Source of the DNA: Chitinophagaceae bacterium
Lineage (GTDB): Bacteria > Bacteroidota > Bacteroidia > Chitinophagales > Chitinophagaceae
DNA length: 64,000 nt
Direction of reading: 5' to 3'
Assembly: GCA_947447265.1 (NCBI GenBank)
Contig: CANFKC010000009.1
Coordinates: 56,780 to 120,779, forward strand
Position numbers and translations under genes: made by a program. Under the pieces are notes generated by a model. It saw only the letters and a program-made list of their open reading frames with translations, did no database searches and was not told the DNA's origin. Below, one piece after another: positions 43,540 to 53,250 of the stretch; the stretch's first letter is position 1, and each line of letters starts with the position of its first letter.

Positions 43540-45420
43540 TTACCTCGCTATAAACACAGGTATCTCTAACTTATGCCTAACCGAGTTAATGGTCTCGCCA
43601 AAAAGCCAGTCTTTTGCGGTTTTGTGGCCGTGACTGCCTATTATAAGCAGGTCGCAATGGTTGTCTTTAACCAATCTGGCTATTTCATCAACCCTCGATT
43701 TAAAGCCGAGCATGCCTTCTGCTTTCAGCCCTTTCTGCCTGAAAAGTGCTACATATTCCTCGAGGTACAGTTTGTCTTGCTGGGTTTCGGCATCGTCAGC
43801 TTTATTGCCCATCACCATCGCGGAAGCACTTTCAACAACGTGAATCAGCAGGAACGATGATTGGTCTTTGGCTAGCCGGATAGCATATTCAATCACTTTC
43901 CTGTCTTTATCGCTGAAATCAAGCGCCAGCGCTATTTTACCAAAGGTTTCTACGTGTATATCAGCAATTAGGTCCGCAGGTATTTCGGGGTGAATGTGCG
44001 ATGATGTTGCTTTGCGTTTGAGGGCTAACGGGTAAAAAATAGTGATTAGCAGCACTACTGCAACTATAGCAACCAGCAGGCCTATCAGCAGTTTTATAAA
44101 TATATTATTGGTGCCTTCTAACCATTTTACGACGCTTTCCAGGAAGAGTTTAATATTCAGGAATAAAATGACCGCAGCTACCAGCCAGGCGGCAATTTTC
44201 GTATATATGCTAATGGTGAACTGGCCCATTTTAGCCCGGTCACTCACAAAATGGATAAGCGGAATTACGGCGAATGCAAGCTGCATACTCAGCAATACCT
44301 GGCTGAATACAAGCATATCGTCCACCATTTTTTCACCGGCAACCAGTATTACTATTACCGCCGGTACAATAGCCAGCAATCGGGTAATAAGCCGCCTCGC
44401 GACGGGGTTGAGTCGCAATTGCAGGTAACCTTCCATTATTATCTGCCCGGCAAGCGTTCCGGTAATGGTAGAGCTTTGGCCCGCTGCTACCAGTGCAACC
44501 GCAAATAATATTGCTGCCCACTTACTGCCCAGTAACGGTGCCAGCAATTTATGAGCGTCTTGTATTGATTCTACTGCATTATTGCCAGACTGATAAAAGG
44601 CTGTCCCGGCCAAAATAAGAATTGCTGCATTTACAAAAAAAGCAATATTCAGTGCAATGGTGCTGTCCAGTATATTAATCCGGATAGCCTTTTTAATAGA
44701 TTTTGCGTCAGTACCTATTTTACGGGTTTGCACAAGCGCCGAATGCAGGTATAAATTGTGCGGCATTACAGTAGCCCCAATAATACCAATAGCAATATAC
44801 AAAGCCGCATGGTTGGGTATGGATGGAATGAAACCATGCGCCACGGCACCTATTGCGGGTTTTGCAAGAAATATTTCAGTTAAGAAGCATCCGCCAATAA
44901 TGGCGATAAGTGTAATAATGAACGCTTCCATTTTCCGCATACCCAATTTTTGTAAATAGAGCAGGAGGAAAGTATCTAATAAAGTAATTAAAACACCGCC
45001 TAATAATGGTATGCCAGTCAATAAGTTAAGTCCGATCGCCATGCCCAACACTTCAGCCAGGTCGCAGGCTGCGATAGCTATTTCAGCCAGTACGTATAAA
45101 ACTATGTTTACTGCAGGCGGATACAGATCACGGCTGCACTGCGCAAGGTCACGACCTTGTACAATACCCAGGCGAGCGCTTAGCGATTGCAATAGCAGTG
45201 CCATAAAATTACTCATCAGCAATACCCATAGCAACGAATAGCCAAAGTGGCTGCCACCTGCAATGTCAGTTGCCCAGTTACCGGGATCCATGTAACCCAC
45301 ACTTACCAGATAGGCAGGTCCGAAGAAGGCAAATATCTTCTTCCACTTGCTGCCTGACTTAGAGGGGTCAATACTTGCATGTACGTCATGCAACGATTTT
45401 TCATGGTCTGGTACCGTCAT
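43540..45420 (-). CDS. Nramp Mn/Fe transporter fused to a universal stress domain
   Basis: A 626-residue protein. Residues ~25-480 are an Nramp divalent-metal transporter: DPGNW at 45-49 in the first helix and MPHNLYLHSALVQTR at about 220 in the sixth, the two metal-binding motifs of Mn/Fe-type Nramp proteins. Residues ~485-626 are a universal stress protein domain (KIALALDFSDKDRKVIEYAI ... LLIIGSHGHKTAKDWLFG) with the G-x2-G-x9-G-like nucleotide loop near the end. The fusion suggests ATP- or nucleotide-linked control of metal uptake. The gene is monocistronic. Confidence 0.92.
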   Translation of the reverse strand: MTVPDHEKSLHDVHASIDPSKSGSKWKKIFAFFGPAYLVSVGYMDPGNWATDIAGGSHFGYSLLWVLLMSNFMALLLQSLSARLGIVQGRDLAQCSRDLYPPAVNIVLYVLAEIAIAACDLAEVLGMAIGLNLLTGIPLLGGVLITLLDTFLLLYLQKLGMRKMEAFIITLIAIIGGCFLTEIFLAKPAIGAVAHGFIPSIPNHAALYIAIGIIGATVMPHNLYLHSALVQTRKIGTDAKSIKKAIRINILDSTIALNIAFFVNAAILILAGTAFYQSGNNAVESIQDAHKLLAPLLGSKWAAILFAVALVAAGQSSTITGTLAGQIIMEGYLQLRLNPVARRLITRLLAIVPAVIVILVAGEKMVDDMLVFSQVLLSMQLAFAVIPLIHFVSDRAKMGQFTISIYTKIAAWLVAAVILFLNIKLFLESVVKWLEGTNNIFIKLLIGLLVAIVAVVLLITIFYPLALKRKATSSHIHPEIPADLIADIHVETFGKIALALDFSDKDRKVIEYAIRLAKDQSSFLLIHVVESASAMVMGNKADDAETQQDKLYLEEYVALFRQKGLKAEGMLGFKSRVDEIARLVKDNHCDLLIIGSHGHKTAKDWLFGETINSVRHKLEIPVFIAR

Positions 45421-45544
45421 CTAATGCTGCGCATTGTTTGCGCATGCAAAGATAGGTATAAAATTAGGCAAGCCAAATTTTATAAATAAGTGTGGGCGTA
45501 ATTGGGAGAATTACAACTTTCCCTTCACAACCAGCCTTAAAAAA

Positions 45545-45570
45545 TAAACACCTGCGCTAGCAGGTGTTTA
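45545..45570 (-). terminator. Terminator after the TatD gene
   Basis: TAAACACCTGC pairs with GCAGGTGTTTA around a GCTA loop. On the minus strand it is followed by TTTTTT in TTTATTTTTTAAG, 22 bases after the TatD stop. Confidence 0.75.
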
Positions 45571-45592
45571 TGAAAGTTATAAAGAAAATAAT

Positions 45593-46354
45593 TTATGCTC
45601 TAAATAAAAGTGCTGCGTTTGCAGTAGTTGTTTCGCCAACCTTTTCAGCCGAAATGCCCATAATATCTCCTATTTTTTGTGCAATAACAGGTATATAGCT
45701 GCTTTCATTTCTTTTACCGCGATAGGGTACGGGTGCCAGGTAGGGTGCATCTGTTTCCAAAACAATGTGGGTCAGTCCTATTTGCTTTAATATTTCGGGG
45801 AGATTGCTGGTTTTATAGGTAACTACACCACCGATGCCCATGTAAAAACCGAGTTCCGTAATCTGCTGCGCTTCTTCCAGTGTACCGCCGAAGCAATGGA
45901 AAATTCCGCGTAGCTTACCATTTTGTTTTTTCCTTACAATATCTATACAATCCGCCGTTGATTCGCGGCTGTGAATAATAATGGGCAGGTCATACTTTAG
46001 CGCCAGCTCAATCTGCCTTTCAAAAGCATCAATTTGTTGTTCTTTAAAAGTAAGGTCCCAATAGTAGTCCAGACCAATTTCGCCCACACCATAAAATTTG
46101 CGTTTTGCAAGCCATGCTTCAACACTGGCCAGTTCGGTTTCGTAACTTTCATTTACGTACGTTGGGTGCAGGCCCATCATGGGCATACAGTTGTCGGGCC
46201 AGCTATCAGCGAGTTGCAGCATAGCGTCAACAGTGCCGCTATCGCAATTGGGCATATATAGTTTTGTTACGCCGGCATCAATTGCCCTGTGTATCTGATT
46301 AGGGTCAGCCAATAGCTTTTCGTCGTAAATGTGTGTATGTGTATCTGTAAACAT
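45593..46354 (-). CDS. TatD-family metal-dependent hydrolase (DNase)
   Basis: A 253-residue TIM-barrel enzyme with the full TatD metal set: FTDTHTHIYD (HxH), GEIGLDYYWD, IIHSRES, IFHCFGG and LETDAPYLAPVPYRGKRNES (in part). TatD proteins are 3'-5' DNases/DNA-repair hydrolases. It lies four bases after the polysaccharide deacetylase gene on the same strand, so the two are probably co-transcribed. Confidence 0.92.
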   Translation of the reverse strand: MFTDTHTHIYDEKLLADPNQIHRAIDAGVTKLYMPNCDSGTVDAMLQLADSWPDNCMPMMGLHPTYVNESYETELASVEAWLAKRKFYGVGEIGLDYYWDLTFKEQQIDAFERQIELALKYDLPIIIHSRESTADCIDIVRKKQNGKLRGIFHCFGGTLEEAQQITELGFYMGIGGVVTYKTSNLPEILKQIGLTHIVLETDAPYLAPVPYRGKRNESSYIPVIAQKIGDIMGISAEKVGETTTANAALLFRA

Positions 46355-46358
46355 GTAA

Positions 46359-46994
46359 TTATTTAGGTAAAGCTTTTATTTTCCAACCCTTTTCTCTGCA
46401 ATGGTCCAGCACCTTTGGTAGGGCGTAACTCATACGGTCCCATGCTTTTTCGCTGTCGTGGAAAACGACTATTGATCCGGGCTGCATATTAGATATTGTA
46501 TTGTCCAGGCACTGCTGCGGGCTTATATTTTTATCGAAATCTCCGCTTAATACATCCCACATATAGACCTTCCAACCCGGCTGCGCATTAATGAGTTTTT
46601 TGGCCTGCGATATTTTTATCCGGCCGTAGGGGGGCCTGAAAATTTTTGACTCTATAATTTTTGCCGCAACGGCTATATTTTTCAGGTAAGCAAAATTGGT
46701 GTTGTGCCACCCGTTAATATGGTCTTGCGTGTGGTTGCCGGTGGTATGTCCTGCCCGCACAACACGATTGTAGATTTCAGGGTAAAGACCAACATTATTG
46801 CCAACACAGAAGAACGTTGCTTTGGCATCATATTTCTCAAGTGTTTCCAATACGAATGGGGTGGCGGTAGGGTTAGGTCCGTCATCGAAAGTAAGGTATA
46901 TGGAAGGGGTATCATCTGCGAGAACGTCCCAGATAATTTCAGCGGGAAAGAATCTTTTAAGCCATTGGGGGGTCTTTACCCAATATGTAACCAT
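46359..46994 (-). CDS. Polysaccharide deacetylase (CE4 family)
   Basis: A 211-residue protein from ATG 46994 (a TTG four codons earlier is less likely). NodB-domain motifs are present: motif 1 LTFDDGPNP with the catalytic Asp pair, motif 2 HTTGNHTQDH (metal His), motif 3 FRPPYGRIK and motif 5 SIVVFHDSEK. No clear signal peptide is seen, so it is either cytoplasmic or anchored through its N-terminal hydrophobic stretch. It removes acetyl groups from an N-acetylated glycan; the substrate is unknown. Confidence 0.88.
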   Translation of the reverse strand: MVTYWVKTPQWLKRFFPAEIIWDVLADDTPSIYLTFDDGPNPTATPFVLETLEKYDAKATFFCVGNNVGLYPEIYNRVVRAGHTTGNHTQDHINGWHNTNFAYLKNIAVAAKIIESKIFRPPYGRIKISQAKKLINAQPGWKVYMWDVLSGDFDKNISPQQCLDNTISNMQPGSIVVFHDSEKAWDRMSYALPKVLDHCREKGWKIKALPK

Positions 46995-47173
46995 TCTGCA
47001 AACCAACGAAAAATTATCATTAAGGCAATATTTTGTTTTTATTATTGAGGTAATACCAGCGTAATAAGTGACGACTTAACTCTCAGATGAATTTTGGCAG
47101 TGGCGTCGGCAAGGTTTAAATTTTTACAAAAGGTAGCTGTTAACATTGTTAACTTCGCGCAAAACCTGATGTT

Positions 47174-47785
47174 TTGAGCAGCCAGTACCGGTATTTCTGT
47201 ATTAATAAACCATTTAATGTCGTATCGCAATTTGTGAGCGCGGACGATGTAGGGCTGCTTGGTGATCTCGATTTTGAATTCCCGGAGGGCACCCATGCTA
47301 TCGGGCGACTCGATAGCCATTCTGAAGGTTTGTTACTCTTAACCACCAATAAAAAGGTAACGCGCCTGCTTTTTCAGGGAAAGGTTCCGCATAAACGTAC
47401 CTACCTCGTGCAGGTAAAAGACCATGTAAGCGCCGAAAGTCTTTACAGGTTGCAAAATGGCGTTACCTTTCCCGTAAAAGGCGGCGAAGTATATACCACC
47501 TCCAAAAACGATGTGAGCATAGTACAGAAGCCTCCTGGTTTATTTGAAGGTATTTTCGGGACGACAGAAAACTGGCCACATACCTTTCTGAGTATCACTT
47601 TAACGGAGGGTAAATTTCATCAGGTTAGAAAAATGGTGGCGGCTATTAATCATCGTTGCCAGCGGTTAATACGTATGTCAATAGAAGATATGGAACTTGG
47701 CGATCTGCTGCCCGGCCAGGTTAGGGAATTTGAAGAAGAAGAGTTTTTCAGATTATTGAAAATTGACGATTGGAGAGATAAATGA
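47174..47785 (+). CDS. RluE-like rRNA pseudouridine synthase
   Basis: A 203-residue pseudouridine synthase of the RsuA/RluE group without an S4 domain. The catalytic motif is GRLDSHSEGLLLLT with Asp47, and KRTYLVQVKD and FHQVRKMVAAINHRCQRLIR (in part) follow as usual. RluE modifies 23S rRNA (U2457 in E. coli). The frame starts with TTG at 47174 and no good in-frame ATG exists, so a TTG start is accepted. Confidence 0.88.
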   Translation: MSSQYRYFCINKPFNVVSQFVSADDVGLLGDLDFEFPEGTHAIGRLDSHSEGLLLLTTNKKVTRLLFQGKVPHKRTYLVQVKDHVSAESLYRLQNGVTFPVKGGEVYTTSKNDVSIVQKPPGLFEGIFGTTENWPHTFLSITLTEGKFHQVRKMVAAINHRCQRLIRMSIEDMELGDLLPGQVREFEEEEFFRLLKIDDWRDK

Positions 47786-47826
47786 GGTATGGCGCCTGAA
47801 TAAAGCGGCCTTTTACTGTCAATTTT

Positions 47827-47855
47827 ACCGTTCGTGAAGAAAAACGACCGTTCGT
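47827..47855 (+). promoter_or_regulatory. Direct repeat matching the LytTR-regulator binding consensus
   Basis: ACCGTTCGT occurs twice, at 47827-47835 and 47847-47855, with 11 bases between (20-base period, about two helix turns). Each copy fits the published LytTR consensus [TA][AC][CA]GTTN[AG][TG] at every position. The match extends to 12 bases (ACCGTTCGTGAA). A weak -7-like TAATTTAG lies at 47877-47884; the adhesin gene starts at 47954. Confidence 0.65.
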
Positions 47856-47953
47856 GAACTTTTTTACAATTCTTACTAATTTAGATATAGATTGCATCTG
47901 ATTTTGAAAATTGCCTGAAACGGCAAATTAAAAACATAAAAACACACCCACTT

Positions 47954-50900
47954 ATGAAAAATTACTTGCTTACGGCAATAGCTTTGCTATGTTCCATTCT
48001 CGCCAATGGCCAATGCTACCCAACACCAATTGTATGTTCCGGAGGCCACGTTATGGTCGGTGAAACCACCTATTTGTACAATAGTATTTCTGGTGGAGTA
48101 TGGTCAGTGCTTGATACGAACGTTGCTGTCATCAATGCCGCCACTGGAAGCATTGTAGGCAAAAGGGTCGACACCACTACCGTAACTTACTTTATGCCGG
48201 GTTCCTGCCGTCTGTTTTATTCGAGGTATTTATTGCATGTAACGCCGGGTATACAAACCCCCGATCATATTGCGGCAGGTGGCACAGCCACGCTGACTGA
48301 TTCAAATACTACAGTTGGCAACTGGACCAGCGCGGATACTACTATTGCCGTTGTTAGTTCGCTTACCGGTATCGTAAGGGGCGTTTCGCCGGGTTTAGTC
48401 GCAATCAGCTGCACATTTACACATTCGGGCAGCACATGTGTTGCTACCAAATTCGTAAGAATAACCAGGGGTATTAATGGTAGAAAAAAATTATGCCTGG
48501 GCGATATGCTCACCTATACTGATACCATTTCTGGCGGTATCTGGACAACAAATGATACCAATATTGCCGCAGTAAACGCCAGCACGGGCGTTGTAAGGGC
48601 AAAGACGCTCGGTATGACCTTCATTACCTATACTAACGTGATTAGCGGCAGAACGTGTACAGCAAATGATACTATCTGGGTAAACAAAGGTATTGTCCGT
48701 AAAGGAACCATCTGCATTAGTGACGACTACAGCTATATAGATAGTGTAAGTGGCGGCACCTGGACAAGCAGCAACACTGCTGTAGCCAGCATAAACAGTA
48801 CAACCGGGCTGTTACACAGCATTGCTTCTGGTTCTGCTGTTATTTCTTATTCTCTGACTACTGCGGGTGCATCTTATGTAATCACCGATTCTTTGGCTGT
48901 AGTTTCGGCTCCGTCCATTACGCATATCTCGCCACTTGTTCTTTGTCCGGGCGGGCGCGATACATTAAGGAGCGGCGGTTCACCAATTATCTGGACTTCG
49001 AGCAATCCGGCTAATTTCCTTATTTTGAACGATAGTGTATATCACTCAATTAATACCACTTTAGCTCCTGCTGCCGCATTTTTACGTTATTCTTCTGCTA
49101 TTTGCAGTTACATACACGATTCAACAGCAGTAACATTAAATCCCGAACCGCTTCCAGGCTACATTACCGGGGGAGTTCACTTAATGTGTGCTGGCGATAC
49201 GTCGAGGTTTTGGAATGTAGGTTCCTCTGAAACTACCGGCACCTGGTCGGTATACCCTACAGCTGCGGGCACAATAACGTCGGGAGGTCTTTTTACGGCT
49301 TCGGCAACTTTTTATGCCTATATCAGCCATACCGTTGTAAATAGTTATGGCTGCCAATCGCAATCGTCAGCAGGGCAGGGAATTCAACGTGCTCCTACAG
49401 CCGCTTCAATAATTGGCGTAGGTACGCTAAATATTGGCCTCATCGGTAACTTTATCAGCACCGGCTATGGTGATTCCACATCATGGAGTGTGAGCCCCAC
49501 AAGCATTGCTTCAGTGTCAGGCCTGGGTCAATTAACGCCTTTGTCAGTCGGTACGGTAACGTTGAAAGTTTTCTATTATACCCAATGCGGAGTTGACAGT
49601 ACATCGCGGACAATTACCATTACACCGCCGGCAACCGGCGCAGTGTCCAGCGCATTTACAGGGTTTGTGAATAACCTTTGCGCGTCGCCTGAATTCGGTG
49701 TAAGTGTATTTGGTCATACTTCGGCCTACAACCTTAAGACATACTATGGAGATGGTACTAACGATACTATTATGCTGTCGCCATCGGCATCAACAGCAAT
49801 AACCAGATACTACCATGGCTATCCTAATTCCGGCAGCTATACTATAAAGCAAGTGCTTTACAATGGCTCGGCGGCTATCGATTCTGTCAGCTACAGTTAT
49901 ATGCATGTGGTTTGCAACGTCATTAACCTTTCGTTCTTTCTCGATGTAGACCATGATTGTAATTACAATGCATCTGTCGATCGTATCAATTTCAATCCGA
50001 TGCTGGTGGCGATAGATTCCAACGGTGTTGCAATCGATACTATATCTGTAACCGGCGGCTTGTACTACGAAGAATGGGGTGCGCCGGGTTCGGTCTATGC
50101 ATTCCGGTTGTTGTCTCCGGCAGCAGTCTTCAGTTGTCCATCTTCTGGCATCGTCTACGACACTATTGCAGCCAGCACAACCACTGCCAGAAACAAAAAC
50201 ATTGCCTTCACTTGCACCGGTTCAGGGTTTGATGTATCGCAGGTTTCGAGTGCTATAACCGGTCGCCATCGCCAGGATTTTAATATCCATGTTGGGAATA
50301 GACTGTGCGCGGGTGAAGATGGTAGTGTTTTCCTTTTGTACGACAATCGTTATTCCTATATTAATGCGACACCAACGCCATCGTCTGTCACTTCCAGCTA
50401 CATTCGTTGGAACTTCACAAACATATCGGAAATATCAGGTATTCACCCGGATATATCAGTAACATTAGACATGTTCGGTACCAGTGGTTGGATAACACCC
50501 GGAACCGTTATCAACAGCACCGTTTATATAACTCCGGCAACTACAGGCGACCTGGATACCAGCAATAATACTACTTACAGGAACGATACCGTTAAATCGT
50601 CTTTCGACCCGAATTTTGTGCAGGTAAGTCCTGGGGGTAATATTATTGGTGGCACTAAACTGCATTACACTATACAGTTTGAAAACGACGGCAATGATAC
50701 AGCACGTAACATCTATGTTATGGACACCTTGCCGGACTATGTGAATGTAAATTCGTTGCGTATAGTTATGGCAACTGCGAGGATGAATATCGCAATAACC
50801 AGGGCGGGAGGGCATAACATTGTTAAGTTCGATTTCCCGAATATCATGTTGGCAGACAGCTCTCACCATAACCATTGCACTGGCAGCGTTATGTTTAACG

Positions 50901-52771
50901 TAAATGCCAATTATGGCGTTGCCGACGGTACGCACATTGATAACCACGCGGGAATTTTCTTTGATGATAACCCGGTTGTATTAACTGATACTGCACATAA
51001 TACTATGCTGGTGCCGGCTATTGCAGCATCGTCAACCTGTCATGATACGCTTTGCCATGCCGGCGTTCTTCATTGTGCCGCTACCTTTAGCACAGTAAAT
51101 ACACCGCATTACCAGTGGTATATTAATGCAACGCCTGCTGGTACTGATAGCATTGGTTTCACCAGTGCATCGGTTGGTAGTGGTGACAATATTAAGTGTG
51201 TTATGCGCACCATAATGGACGATACCGTATTCACTACATCTAATATTTTACACATTACCGAACGGGCGTTGCCAGATGCGGGTGTGATACATGGCAGCGC
51301 CGTTGTCTGCCCTGCGGCTGCCATTACGCTGACCGACTCTGTTGCCGGTGGTACATGGAGCCTGAGCAATACCCGAGCAACAATTGCAGGTGGGGTAGTT
51401 ACGGGCGTTACGCCGGGTAATGATACAGCCATCTATACTGTTACCAGTATTTGCTATCCTAATTCGGCACGTTTTCCATTCAATGTTCATACCCTTTCTA
51501 ATGCCGGCACGATAACTGGCTCGCCAGTATTTTGCGATACGTCATCGGTTAACCTGGCTGATGCAGTATCAGGAGGTCATTGGTCGATTGGTGGCGCGCA
51601 CGCTACTATTTCCACCTCGGGCAGAGTTACCGGCATAAGTGGCGGTTATGATACTGCTTACTACGCTGTATCTAACATGTGCGACGCCGATACTGTTGCA
51701 TTTGCGTTGAGGATCGATTCAATAGTTCACCTTTCCACACCTTCCGGGCCGTCCACGGTTTGCCAGGGTAGTGCAGTAACACTTGCCGGTACCGTTACAG
51801 GTGGTGCATGGGCCGTAACCAACAGTCATGCTACCGTAACTTCTGCAGGTATTGTTACGGGTATTTCCAGCGGCATTGATACAGTTATTTACAGTATAGC
51901 AAATACTTGCGGCAACTTTAGCAGTCGTAAAAGTGTAACGGTAAATACGCTCATGGTACCTTCCGTAACGGTTGCGGTAAGCCCATCGGGTTCAGTTTGT
52001 GAAGGCGATAGCATTCATTTTGCTACAACGCCTGTCAATGGTGGGTCGTCACCAGTATTCATCTGGCAGTTATTTGGTTCAACACTGGCTACAGGAAGTA
52101 CTTTCGGTTACTTACCTTCCATAGGGGATGTTGTGGTTTGTAAAATGACCAGCGACGTTTTATGCCGCACAGCTGACACTGTCGCTACCAGTTCTACCCT
52201 GGCTGTAATGCCATCTGTAACGCCTTCCATAGCTATTATCAGCAGTCCATCAGATTCTGTCGCTTATTCTGGCCAGTTAATCACATTCTATTCTACTACG
52301 ACTTATGGTGGCTCTGCGCCAACCTATCAATGGTATGTAAATAATGTTGCCATTGCCGGCGCGACCAATATCTCTTATAGCCGCAATGTTACTTATAACG
52401 ACACGGTAAAGTGCGCCATGACCAGTAGCACCAGCTGCGTAACACAAACCACTGTTTACAGTAATCAGGTTGTTATTTATGCTGATTATCTTAGTGTTGC
52501 TGCGCTTACTTCAACGGTTGGTAATATATCGTTATTCCCCAACCCTAACCACGGAGATTTCACGCTTTCCGGCAAAACAACTAGCAATGAAGATGTGAAT
52601 TTTGACGTATTTGAAATAACAGGTAAACTGGTTTACAGCGGAATTGCAAAGACCAATAACGGACAAATAAATGAACAGTTAAACCTGAAGAATACCCTGG
52701 CTGCCGGTACCTACCTTATAAAAGTAATGCAGGGTACAAATATTGCTGTGCTGCATTTTGTAATAGAATAG
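47954..52771 (+). CDS. Large T9SS surface protein with Ig-like (Big_2) repeats
   Basis: A 1605-residue protein with a signal peptide (MKNYLLTAIALLCSILANGQ). Residues ~30-330 hold four Big_2-type Ig-like repeats of the pattern SGGxWxxxNTxVAxINxxTG; three more (~1130-1370) use the form GGTWSLSNTRATI...VTGVTPG. Between them are a PKD-like domain (~575-650, YYGDGTNDT) and a DUF11-like domain (~882-1015, GTKLHYTIQFENDGNDTARN in part). The last ~80 residues are a T9SS type A sorting domain (SLFPNPNHGDFTLSG). It is probably a surface adhesin or matrix protein. Upstream lies a LytTR-like repeat, downstream a strong terminator. Confidence 0.88.
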   Translation: MKNYLLTAIALLCSILANGQCYPTPIVCSGGHVMVGETTYLYNSISGGVWSVLDTNVAVINAATGSIVGKRVDTTTVTYFMPGSCRLFYSRYLLHVTPGIQTPDHIAAGGTATLTDSNTTVGNWTSADTTIAVVSSLTGIVRGVSPGLVAISCTFTHSGSTCVATKFVRITRGINGRKKLCLGDMLTYTDTISGGIWTTNDTNIAAVNASTGVVRAKTLGMTFITYTNVISGRTCTANDTIWVNKGIVRKGTICISDDYSYIDSVSGGTWTSSNTAVASINSTTGLLHSIASGSAVISYSLTTAGASYVITDSLAVVSAPSITHISPLVLCPGGRDTLRSGGSPIIWTSSNPANFLILNDSVYHSINTTLAPAAAFLRYSSAICSYIHDSTAVTLNPEPLPGYITGGVHLMCAGDTSRFWNVGSSETTGTWSVYPTAAGTITSGGLFTASATFYAYISHTVVNSYGCQSQSSAGQGIQRAPTAASIIGVGTLNIGLIGNFISTGYGDSTSWSVSPTSIASVSGLGQLTPLSVGTVTLKVFYYTQCGVDSTSRTITITPPATGAVSSAFTGFVNNLCASPEFGVSVFGHTSAYNLKTYYGDGTNDTIMLSPSASTAITRYYHGYPNSGSYTIKQVLYNGSAAIDSVSYSYMHVVCNVINLSFFLDVDHDCNYNASVDRINFNPMLVAIDSNGVAIDTISVTGGLYYEEWGAPGSVYAFRLLSPAAVFSCPSSGIVYDTIAASTTTARNKNIAFTCTGSGFDVSQVSSAITGRHRQDFNIHVGNRLCAGEDGSVFLLYDNRYSYINATPTPSSVTSSYIRWNFTNISEISGIHPDISVTLDMFGTSGWITPGTVINSTVYITPATTGDLDTSNNTTYRNDTVKSSFDPNFVQVSPGGNIIGGTKLHYTIQFENDGNDTARNIYVMDTLPDYVNVNSLRIVMATARMNIAITRAGGHNIVKFDFPNIMLADSSHHNHCTGSVMFNVNANYGVADGTHIDNHAGIFFDDNPVVLTDTAHNTMLVPAIAASSTCHDTLCHAGVLHCAATFSTVNTPHYQWYINATPAGTDSIGFTSASVGSGDNIKCVMRTIMDDTVFTTSNILHITERALPDAGVIHGSAVVCPAAAITLTDSVAGGTWSLSNTRATIAGGVVTGVTPGNDTAIYTVTSICYPNSARFPFNVHTLSNAGTITGSPVFCDTSSVNLADAVSGGHWSIGGAHATISTSGRVTGISGGYDTAYYAVSNMCDADTVAFALRIDSIVHLSTPSGPSTVCQGSAVTLAGTVTGGAWAVTNSHATVTSAGIVTGISSGIDTVIYSIANTCGNFSSRKSVTVNTLMVPSVTVAVSPSGSVCEGDSIHFATTPVNGGSSPVFIWQLFGSTLATGSTFGYLPSIGDVVVCKMTSDVLCRTADTVATSSTLAVMPSVTPSIAIISSPSDSVAYSGQLITFYSTTTYGGSAPTYQWYVNNVAIAGATNISYSRNVTYNDTVKCAMTSSTSCVTQTTVYSNQVVIYADYLSVAALTSTVGNISLFPNPNHGDFTLSGKTTSNEDVNFDVFEITGKLVYSGIAKTNNGQINEQLNLKNTLAAGTYLIKVMQGTNIAVLHFVIE

Positions 52772-52791
52772 TAAAAAATGAAAGTTATTAC

Positions 52792-52828
52792 TCCCGCAAC
52801 CATTTACCTGGTTGCGGGATTTTTTTTT
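52792..52828 (+). terminator. Strong rho-independent terminator
   Basis: CCCGCAACC pairs with GGTTGCGGG around an 8-base loop, followed by a 9-T run. It lies 21 bases after the adhesin stop. Confidence 0.9.
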
Positions 52829-52873
52829 CAAGAATGGCAACAGAAGCATACTTTTGAATCTCAATTCGTTGCA

Positions 52874-53182
52874 ATGATCTACATAACTCAATTGGTTTAT
52901 GTTATACCCGGAAAAGAGGATGTTTTCGATGCATTTGAAGCGGTAGCTATACCTGCAATTGCAAAATATGGTGGAATACTTATGCTCCGTAGCAGGGGAG
53001 GAGCGGTAATCGAGTAAACGATAGATATGCCGTACGAAATACATCTTGTAAGTTTCCCTGATGCTGCTTGTTTTGAATTGTTCAAAACAGATAAAGAGCG
53101 TGAAGCGTTTCTTCACCTCAAAGAAGCTTCAGTAAAAAGTGTGCTGATGATACAAGGAGAGATGGTTCCAACCAGACGATAA
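52874..53182 (+). pseudogene. DUF1330-like gene with an in-frame TAA
   Basis: From ATG 52874 the frame reads MIYITQLVYVIPGKEDVFDA ... LMLRSRGGAVIE, then TAA at 53015-53017. The same frame continues as TIDMPYEIHLVSFPDAACFE ... FLHLKEASVKSVLMIQGEMV and stops at 53180-53182. The two halves join into one ~102-residue DUF1330/NIPSNAP-like protein without a frameshift. Either the gene is a recent nonsense pseudogene, or a sequencing error changed a codon, or the stop is read through. Confidence 0.75.
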
Positions 53183-53250
53183 TGGTCCAGACGGCTAATT
53201 GTCGTGGCAGGTAAATACACCAACGGCTGTGCGCATTATGTCGTTAAAAG

